Assembly: GCF_900115605.1 (NCBI RefSeq)
Contig: NZ_FOXC01000008.1
Coordinates: forward strand, 16,547 to 80,546
DNA: 64,000 nucleotides
Direction of reading: 5' to 3'
From: Halolactibacillus halophilus
GTDB taxonomy: Bacteria > Bacillota > Bacilli > Bacillales > Amphibacillaceae
Each line of letters opens with the position of its first letter. Positions within the stretch are counted from its first letter, which is position 1. Below, in pieces: positions 48,274 through 54,387 of this stretch. The notes under the pieces are model-generated. The model was not told the origin of the DNA. It saw nothing but the letters and a program-made list of their open reading frames with translations, and ran no database searches. A program made the translations under genes and the position numbers.

Positions 48274-49025
48274 CATATTTCACTCTGTCACTCACATTAC
48301 TATTTGTCTTAATTCCAATCTTACTTGCTTACTTTTTAAAATTAGGGATTGAAAAAGATATTCTTGTTGCGACGGTACGGTCTGTTATTCAACTTTTAAT
48401 AGTCGGTTATCTACTTCAATTTATCTTTGATCAAGATTCATCTATCTTTATAATCCTTATGGTTGGATTAATTATTTTCGCTGCCACCCATAATGCGAGA
48501 CAAAAAGGGATTAACTACAAAGGGATCACCTGGAAGTTAACCTTAACGTATATCACCATTGAAGTTTTGACTCAATCGATTCTAATTGGTTTGAATATCA
48601 CGCCTGCTACACCGCAATATGTCATTCCAATCAGTGGAATGGTTGTTGGGAATGCGATGGTGTTATCAATTTTATTCCTAAACCGATTAACCTCTGAAGT
48701 GAATGATAAGCAAGATGAAATTGAACTCATTCTTTCACTCGGTGGTTCAACTAAACAAGCGATTCACAGACAACTAATCACATCAATTAAAGCAAGTACT
48801 GTTCCAACGATTGAAAAACAAAAAACGATGGGGCTTGTCCAGTTGCCCGGGATGATGAGTGGCCAAATTATTGCCGGTGCCGATCCGATTCAAGCCGTAC
48901 AGTTTCAGCTATTAATTCTATTCATCTTACTCACAACAGCTATTATAACGAGTATTATGCTAGGTTTCTTATCCTATCCGACGCTATTCACTGAACAAAT
49001 GCAGTTAAAACAAACGTTTAAATAA
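48270..49025 (+). CDS. fetB: UPF0014 ABC permease, FetB-like
   Basis: Integral membrane protein of 251 aa with about six to seven helices. Family signatures are ATVRSVIQLLIVGYLLQFIF, ISGMVVGNAMVLSILFLNRL and LVQLPGMMSGQIIAGADPIQAVQFQL. GTG 48270 overlaps the FetA stop. It forms the exporter with FetA. Confidence 0.92.
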   Translation: MTYFTLSLTLLFVLIPILLAYFLKLGIEKDILVATVRSVIQLLIVGYLLQFIFDQDSSIFIILMVGLIIFAATHNARQKGINYKGITWKLTLTYITIEVLTQSILIGLNITPATPQYVIPISGMVVGNAMVLSILFLNRLTSEVNDKQDEIELILSLGGSTKQAIHRQLITSIKASTVPTIEKQKTMGLVQLPGMMSGQIIAGADPIQAVQFQLLILFILLTTAIITSIMLGFLSYPTLFTEQMQLKQTFK

Positions 49026-49104
49026 AAGAAGCTTTCGGATTATCTTTGGGAAAAACTAGCGTCTAATGTAAAGATATCTTTACTCTGATTCGGAGGGGTG
49101 ATGA

Positions 49105-49326
49105 ATGAGGGTCATTAACCATATTCGAGAAATCCGCATAAAAAAGAAGATAACTCAAGTTAAAATGGCTGAGGATTTACAGGTTACACGTCAAACTATA
49201 AATGCAATAGAAAAGAACAAGTATAATCCCAGTCTCGAGTTAGCATTGAAATTAATATCATATTTTGATGTACCACTTGATGAAATATTCATTTTAGAGG
49301 AGGAAGATAATGAGTATGAAGGATAG
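49105..49326 (+). CDS. XRE-family HTH regulator (YozG-like)
   Basis: A 73-aa Cro/CI-type DNA-binding protein. The helix-turn-helix spans about 12-60 ([41 protein letters not shown] region). There is no effector domain. CGGAGGGGTG precedes ATG 49105. It overlaps the next gene by 17 bases. Small XRE regulators of this type are usually coupled to a small membrane protein that may control their activity, as is the case here. Confidence 0.9.
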   Translation: MRVINHIREIRIKKKITQVKMAEDLQVTRQTINAIEKNKYNPSLELALKLISYFDVPLDEIFILEEEDNEYEG

Positions 49327-49732
49327 AAAAAAATGGGGGCCATTTTTAGAAAAGTGGGTTCCTTTCTTTAATATTTTCTGCACTTTTATGGGTGCTCTTT
49401 TGGGTTCTTTTCTTATTTACTTTTTCCAAGGAGAATTTCCATATGAAGTTCTTACAGCTGGTTTAATAGCAACAATAATTCTTGCAATTGCTGAAGTGAT
49501 TAAACAAAAAAGAAAAAAAGATAAGCTTCCCTAAGCAGATGAAAGAGTCATTCGTAATTTATTCAGTTTTTGTGCATACGCATCGCATATTTTTTTAGCT
49601 ATTTTATTTGTAGCTCTAGGTTTTTTTACCCTTTTAGGGGATGAGTCTATCTCAATTTTTTACTTGTGGATCTTTTTCTTTTCGTATATTTGGATTGTAG
49701 GTATAGGTACTATTATTATCAAAAGAAGATAA
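49310..49732 (+). pseudogene. Four-TM membrane partner of XRE regulator, split by an in-frame TAA
   Basis: The first 74 codons (49310-49531) encode a basic start and two TM helices. They end at TAA 49532-49534 after KKDKLP. The same frame continues open for 65 codons to TAA 49730-49732, encoding ADERVIRNLFSFCAYASHI and two more TM helices, but it has no start codon or ribosome site. A DER motif plus two TMs is typical of the second half of XRE-coupled small membrane proteins. The simplest reading is one ~140-aa gene with a nonsense mutation at codon 75. A functional 74-aa short form is possible. Confidence 0.65.
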
Positions 49733-49741
49733 AAGGATTTA

Positions 49742-49861
49742 ATGAACAATCAAGTATTAACAATCTATAGAAAATCGCAAAAGAAATTAAAAGAAGCTGA
49801 AACTACTAAATTAATCGAGGCGGATTCTTTTTGGCCCGCTTTTCACACTATGTTCAAATGA
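49742..49861 (+). CDS. Possible 39-aa peptide
   Basis: AAAAGG 5 bases upstream of ATG 49742, then 39 codons of polar, lysine-rich sequence ending SFWPAFHTMFK. It directly follows the split membrane gene and precedes a terminator. No family is recognised. It may be a gene remnant. Confidence 0.3.
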   Translation: MNNQVLTIYRKSQKKLKEAETTKLIEADSFWPAFHTMFK

Positions 49862-49870
49862 TCGATGATA

Positions 49871-49911
49871 AAAACAGCGAGGCCAAGAAATACTTGGTCT
49901 CGCTGTTTTCC
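49871..49911. terminator. Bidirectional terminator
   Basis: A 16-bp stem with one G-U/mismatch (49871-49886 with 49893-49908) separates the plus-strand XRE cluster from the minus-strand tlpA-like gene. Confidence 0.82.
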
Positions 49912-49937
49912 TTACAAATTATTTCACTTGAGTGTGC

Positions 49938-50534
49938 TTACTCCATCGTATTAAGTGCCTGAACCATTTGTTCATAATTTACCGCTCCTAACGCAACGTA
50001 TTGAACAACCCCTTTTGAGTCAACCATAAAAGAGGTTGGTACGGGTTGAATCCCGTATTGCGAGGATACCGTTAGTTCTTCATCTAAAAGTACTTGAAAC
50101 GATAAGTCGAACTCATCAATAAAATCCGTCACATCACCCACATTTGATTCCGTTGGGGTTAAATTCACCGCGAGAATCTCGACATCATTACCTTGATAAA
50201 ACTTCTCCATGTCTGGCATCTCAGCCCGGCACGGCGGACACCATGTACCCCAGAAGTTGACCATCACTCGCTTTCCACGGTAGTCAGAGAGTGATACCGT
50301 CTCCCCAGTTGTTGATGACAAGGTAAAGTCCGGAGCCAGGTTACCAACACTTGTCCCTACTTTAGGACCGGCGTCTGTTTGATCACTTGTTTCGTCATTC
50401 TCCTCAAGTGTCGCCCCTTCGTCCACAACGTCAAAGTCCTCACTTTCTGCTTCTTCACTAAATGGATCAATAAACTCATATAAGCTATAGCCGAACATCA
50501 AAAGTAATAATGCTGCAATGATAATTTTTTTCAT
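49938..50534 (-). CDS. TlpA/ResA-like thiol-disulfide oxidoreductase
   Basis: Membrane-anchored thioredoxin-fold protein of 198 aa. The signal anchor is residues 3-18, followed by a very acidic spacer (about 25-55). The AhpC/TSA-type domain has active site WCPPC (C99, C102) in FWGTWCPPCRAEMP and a cis-Pro in QPVPTSF. It reduces disulfides outside the membrane. CcdA is immediately upstream and would feed it electrons. Relatives act in cytochrome c maturation, spore or redox homeostasis; no cytochrome genes are seen here. Confidence 0.9.
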   Translation of the reverse strand: MKKIIIAALLLLMFGYSLYEFIDPFSEEAESEDFDVVDEGATLEENDETSDQTDAGPKVGTSVGNLAPDFTLSSTTGETVSLSDYRGKRVMVNFWGTWCPPCRAEMPDMEKFYQGNDVEILAVNLTPTESNVGDVTDFIDEFDLSFQVLLDEELTVSSQYGIQPVPTSFMVDSKGVVQYVALGAVNYEQMVQALNTME

Positions 50535-50551
50535 TCGTCATACTCCCTTCA

Positions 50552-51295
50552 TTAACCTAGATTTTCAAACCAAGTATCTTCAACGAGGCGCAACAACAAG
50601 TTTGACAACCGCGCAAGTTCTCCGGTAAAGAGCAATAGGCCAAACATTATAATTAAAACACCACCGACTTTTGTTAATTTTTCACTGTATTTTACTAACC
50701 AGCGCTGTGAACCCAAGAAAAAGGTGAACAACAGAAACGGTAAACTAAAGCCAATGATATAGATGATTGTATACAGTGCACCAGCTGCTGGACTTGTGGC
50801 TGCTAAAATAAGAATGGATGCAAAAATTGGACCAATACACGGTGTCCAACCAGCCGAGAAACCAATACCTACAAAGAAACTACCAAATAAACCAGCGGGT
50901 TTATTTTTAATTCGCATTCGCCGTTCTTGCATTAAGAATGGTATTTTGATCCAACCACCTACGACTAGACCAATCAACACAAGAAAAATGCCGGCAATGC
51001 GTTGCACAAATAAACCAGTATCACCTGTCAATAGCGTTTGTAACCATTCTCCTAAAAAGGAGACCGATAAACCGAGACTTAAAAACACCGTTGACATACC
51101 TAATAAAAAGAATACCGCATGCAGTAATAAACGTCCTTTTAATTTCATATCTTTTTTTTCGTTTAAATCTTTCACACTCACACCGGTAATGTAAGACAAG
51201 TATGCCGGAAAAATCGGCAAGGTACAAGGTGATAAGAAAGATAAAACGCCTGCAGAGAGCGCAAGCCATAATGTGACATCCGTTGCTGGTTGCAT
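50552..51295 (-). CDS. ccdA: CcdA/DsbD-like thiol-electron transporter
   Basis: Six-TM protein of 247 aa that moves electrons from cytoplasmic thioredoxin to extracytoplasmic thiol proteins. The paired redox cysteines are C24 in SFLSPCTLPIFPAYLS and C153 in FSAGWTPCIGPIFAS. It lies 17 bases upstream of the TlpA-like partner, and 3 bases after the frameshifted membrane gene. Confidence 0.92.
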   Translation of the reverse strand: MQPATDVTLWLALSAGVLSFLSPCTLPIFPAYLSYITGVSVKDLNEKKDMKLKGRLLLHAVFFLLGMSTVFLSLGLSVSFLGEWLQTLLTGDTGLFVQRIAGIFLVLIGLVVGGWIKIPFLMQERRMRIKNKPAGLFGSFFVGIGFSAGWTPCIGPIFASILILAATSPAAGALYTIIYIIGFSLPFLLFTFFLGSQRWLVKYSEKLTKVGGVLIIMFGLLLFTGELARLSNLLLRLVEDTWFENLG

Positions 51296-51298
51296 AAT

Positions 51299-51962
51299 TT
51301 ACCTACTTTCTGCTGTGTGTTTGTGTGACCAAAAAAACGGGGCTAGTAAAATCAACCCTAGAAATAGATAGTAACTGCCGTTAACGTAAAAGTTAAAAAA
51401 CGGCATTATTTCAATAAATGACAAAGCAAAAGTACCTATCGTATAGACACCCATGACCCCTATTTCTGTCATAACATTTAGCGGTTGGTTCGTTAGAAAA
51501 ACGAGTAACAACAGTGTTACAAATAACAATCCAAGTTGGAGCATGGATATGTGGTAGGTTGTTAGCACTAACGTTAAAAATAGTTGCATAAACTGACTGC
51601 CGACAATCAGACGAAATAAGCTATCCATCAGCGGCATTAGCTCAGTGTGGGCTTTCCAAGCCATCACGACTACGACACCACCAGTTGCTAAATATAAAGC
51701 GGTCGAATCACTTGGATAAGCTAATACTGCTACCGGATCGTCAAAAAACAACGACAGATTAAGTATCACTTTTGCGATAATAGTAAAAATCATCGTGTAT
51801 AACACAACATCTAACAACTTGTTAGTATGTAGTTTTTTTAATACTATTTCATATGGACTCGTATAATAAAAAAAACAGCCCCCCACCAACTAAACCTAAT
51901 AACGTGACAATTAACGTCGCTTTAATGACAAGTGGGCCTAGTAAAATTGCTTCTGGTAACAT
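51299..51962 (-). pseudogene. Membrane protein upstream of ccdA, frameshifted at a homopolymer
   Basis: A start ATG 51962 (or 51965) with AAGGGGG upstream encodes MLPEAILLGPLVIKATLIV and enters TGA at 51849-51851 after 37 codons. The frame that continues without break to 51299 carries the rest (YTSPYEIVLKKLHTNKLLD onward, five to six TM helices). The two frames cross at a run of six C and eight A (51868-51884, plus strand). Deleting one base gives a 220-aa protein. A TTG at 51889 could start the second part, but it has no good ribosome site. Confidence 0.7.
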
Positions 51963-51997
51963 CATGTATCCCCCTTTATAAACCTTAACGTTTAGTA

Positions 51998-52018
51998 TTA
52001 TACCTTATATGGTAATAA
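51998..52018 (-). promoter_or_regulatory. Degenerate CstR-like inverted repeat
   Basis: TTATACC-N6-GGTAATAA sits in the promoter region of the membrane protein-ccdA-tlpA genes. It resembles the ATACCC/GGGTAT pattern but lacks one C/G pair per arm, so this is a weak call. Confidence 0.3.
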
Positions 52019-52041
52019 GATTAAACTACTTTGCCCAAAAG

Positions 52042-52088
52042 AAACACCCCGTACTATCTTTTTAGTCAGATAGTACGGGGTGTTTTCT
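52042..52088 (-). terminator. Terminator of the CstR cluster
   Basis: A perfect 18-bp stem (52042-52059 with 52068-52085) just past the DUF302 stop at 52096. Confidence 0.85.
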
Positions 52089-52095
52089 TTAATCA

Positions 52096-52479
52096 CTATT
52101 TAATTTGGTCAATGGCACCAATTAAAATATCTTCGATTTCTTTAGCCATTTTCTCTAATTTCTGATCTTCTAACATTTTAGCTTGTGCAGATGGACGAGG
52201 CATACCGATATGTGTTTTACCGTCTGCTTCGTAAATCGTTACTTTACATGGCAAGAACATATGTGCCAGTGGATTTTGATCAATTAAACCTTTTGCACGT
52301 TTTGGGTTACATACCTCAAACTCAAATGATGACAAGTTATGATCGACACCTTTTTTCTGCATAATCGCTTTTAAATCTAATTCTCCTAAAATACCAAATT
52401 GTATTGTCGGAACGACCTCATATAAAGCGTCCTTTAATTGTTCAGCTGATTTTTCAGATGTGACAACATAATGATACAT
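52096..52479 (-). CDS. DUF302 protein
   Basis: Protein of 127 aa of the DUF302 family. The typical segment FGILGELDLKAIMQKKG is followed by EFEVCNPKRAKGLIDQNP with one Cys, and LPCKVTIYE with another. The frame opens at GTG 52491, but ATG 52479 has better spacing. DUF302 genes are often in sulfur or persulfide gene clusters, and here it is the last gene after rhodanese and CstR. Confidence 0.87.
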   Translation of the reverse strand: MYHYVVTSEKSAEQLKDALYEVVPTIQFGILGELDLKAIMQKKGVDHNLSSFEFEVCNPKRAKGLIDQNPLAHMFLPCKVTIYEADGKTHIGMPRPSAQAKMLEDQKLEKMAKEIEDILIGAIDQIK

Positions 52480-52521
52480 TGAATGAAACACTCCTTCTTA
52501 ATTATTTAAGTATCTGTATAC

Positions 52522-52821
52522 CTATACCCCTTTGGGTCCTCGATAAAACATCATACCACCGGTTAAATTTGTTACGTCATAGCCTTGGTTTTCTAAAAAC
52601 TGTACCGCACTTTGACTTCTCGCTCCAGACAAACACACAATATAATATGGTCTGTTTTTGTCTATCTCACTTAATCGGTAAGGGATTTGGCCTAATGGAA
52701 TATTAATCGCTCCAGGGATTTTTCCGTCGAGTAATTCATATGGTTCTCGCACATCAATCACCTGTACATCTTCTTTATTTTCTAATTTGGTTACAATATC
52801 ATTAATTTCAATAGCTTTCAT
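52522..52821 (-). CDS. Single-domain rhodanese (sulfurtransferase)
   Basis: Rhodanese of 99 aa. The active-site loop is YIVCLSGARSQSA with C63, which carries the persulfide; the CH2A-like motif VIDVREPYEL lies at 21-30. The frame opens at TTG 52836, but ATG 52821 has a GGAG site 6 bases upstream. It lies between the CstR regulator and DUF302 genes, consistent with handling reactive sulfur species. Confidence 0.92.
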   Translation of the reverse strand: MKAIEINDIVTKLENKEDVQVIDVREPYELLDGKIPGAINIPLGQIPYRLSEIDKNRPYYIVCLSGARSQSAVQFLENQGYDVTNLTGGMMFYRGPKGV

Positions 52822-52849
52822 CGCTTTCTCCTTCAATACACCTTAGGTG

Positions 52850-53110
52850 TTATTTTCTACTTTTAATTAATAAGTCCATCGCTTCTTGAATCAGTTGATC
52901 TTTGTCTTCTTCACTTTGCGGACTAAGTAAACATTGCTGTAAATTTTCACTTACGACAAGACCGATGGTCTTATCAACAGCATTACGTACTGCTGACATC
53001 TGCGTCACAACATCTCGACATGATTGATCTTCTTCCATCATTTTAACAAGACCTCGAATTTGTCCCTCAACCCGCTTAAGACGATTGGTTAATTTTTTAT
53101 CATATTTCAT
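52850..53110 (-). CDS. cstR: CstR-type persulfide-sensing repressor (CsoR family)
   Basis: CsoR-family helical repressor of 86 aa. C31 (DQSCRDVV) and C60 (NLQQC) match the two sensing cysteines of S. aureus CstR. Four residues before C60 is Asn (N56) where copper-sensing CsoR has a His ligand, so copper binding is unlikely. Persulfide or tetrasulfide crosslinking of C31 and C60 would release DNA. Its operator-like ATACCCCTAAGGGTAT lies 39 bases upstream of the glutaredoxin-like gene that starts the cluster. Confidence 0.88.
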   Translation of the reverse strand: MKYDKKLTNRLKRVEGQIRGLVKMMEEDQSCRDVVTQMSAVRNAVDKTIGLVVSENLQQCLLSPQSEEDKDQLIQEAMDLLIKSRK

Positions 53111-53146
53111 GTTAAACGCTCCTCAACATTGCTCAAACTAAGTTGA

Positions 53147-53377
53147 TTAGTTAACGAGAGACATAATTTTATCAGGATCAAAACCAAGCACCCACTCATC
53201 GTTCACTTTTGTTTGCGGGACGCCCATCTGACCAGTTTGGTTCATCACATACTGCATTGCTAATGGGTCTTGTTGAACATTCACATCTTTATATTCAATA
53301 CTTTGAGCTTCTAAGAAATTTTTTAACATCACACAGTAAGGACAAGAATTGGTTGTATAAACAGTTACTTTATTCAT
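53147..53377 (-). CDS. Glutaredoxin-like protein
   Basis: Thioredoxin-fold protein of 76 aa with active site CPYC (C12, C15) and cis-Pro motif MGVPQT. It resembles NrdH/YruB-type glutaredoxins reduced through thioredoxin reductase or low-molecular thiols. AGGGGGA precedes ATG 53377. First gene of the CstR cluster; probably reduces protein persulfides or mixed disulfides. Confidence 0.9.
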   Translation of the reverse strand: MNKVTVYTTNSCPYCVMLKNFLEAQSIEYKDVNVQQDPLAMQYVMNQTGQMGVPQTKVNDEWVLGFDPDKIMSLVN

Positions 53378-53415
53378 TTTATTTCCCCCTATTGATTTGT
53401 TGTTGCCTTCATTAT

Positions 53416-53431
53416 ATACCCCTAAGGGTAT
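53416..53431 (-). promoter_or_regulatory. CstR operator
   Basis: ATACCCCTAAGGGTAT, seven of eight base pairs symmetric, matches known CstR/CsoR-family operators. It precedes the glutaredoxin-cstR-rhodanese-DUF302 genes. Confidence 0.82.
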
Positions 53432-53646
53432 TCAGTCAACTATTTAATTCTACTTTTAAAAAATAACATCATCTTGATTCCTCTATAGTATTCCTAGCTT
53501 AGTTTCAACAATCGACGAAACATGGTTTAAATTAAAAATATAAAATATATCACTAGTGTCGTATAAATAATTCCAGACCTTTTTAACGACATTCATATTA
53601 TTTTGAAATTTTAATTTTATATAAAAAAATCCTTTACAATAGCTAG

Positions 53647-54189
53647 ATGATAGTAAACCAATCCAAATCCAAAATAAAGGACAAACTCGTGGGTAAGTCT
53701 ACTGGAAAAATATCATTTGAACAATGGTTTTCGCAAATTTCTTCAGATTTTTTAGAATAACAATCAGATGTCATTTCTGACAAAATGAATGTTATTGGTT
53801 CCACTCAAACACGATGCAAGAACACTTTTAGATTGATAAAGATTTATGACAACAAAGATGACATACTGAATCTCATTACTAATCGATTTTACTTAAGCGC
53901 TAAAGATATCGCTAACATGTATAAATCGCGTTGGGCCATCCTACTTTCCTTTAAATAGATCAAGCAACACCTGAACATTAAGACTTTCTATGGCAGAAGT
54001 GAGCGAGCAGTACATAATCAAATATATGCCGTGCTGATTACTTATTGTTTGCATGTTCTTATTCACCTTGAAACAAATAGTAAAAAGACTTATCTAAGGA
54101 CCACCCGCTTTTTAAAAGCAAATTTATGGGACTCTCCTCATGTGTGGATAAGTACAATCCAAGGAGAATCAGTGCCGTTAGGTATCTAA
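53647..54189 (+). pseudogene. IS4-family transposase remnant
   Basis: ATG 53647 opens a 37-codon piece (FEQWFSQISSDFLE) ending at TAA 53758-53760. The same frame then carries the transposase C-terminus: YKSRWAILLSFK, stop TAG, IKQHLNIKTFYGRSERAVHNQI, and LITYCLHVLIHLETNSK, to TAA 54187-54189. The YxxxRWxIxxxFKxxKQHLxIKxFYG pattern is the IS4 catalytic Glu region, but the Glu position is now Leu (AILLSFK for the usual IExFFK). About 250 codons in the middle, with both catalytic Asps, are deleted. Confidence 0.85.
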
Positions 54190-54387
54190 CTATCTGTCGC
54201 TCTAAATTTTAAAATAGTTAAAAAACGGATGATTACTACCTTTATTCTGGTGCTTCCTTTTTTGTCAAAAAATAATTGAATGTTATTCGGAATATTCTAA
54301 TTATATTAATGCAACGCTAGTGAAAATATAAACAGAAAAAGAAACGGTGTGTTTACTAAACCCGTTTCTTTTCATTTTATCTTACAC

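Noticed and set aside
52524..52540. ATACCCCTTTGGGT as a third CstR operator
   Set aside because: It falls in the last codons of the rhodanese gene, and the centre is not symmetric; likely coding coincidence.
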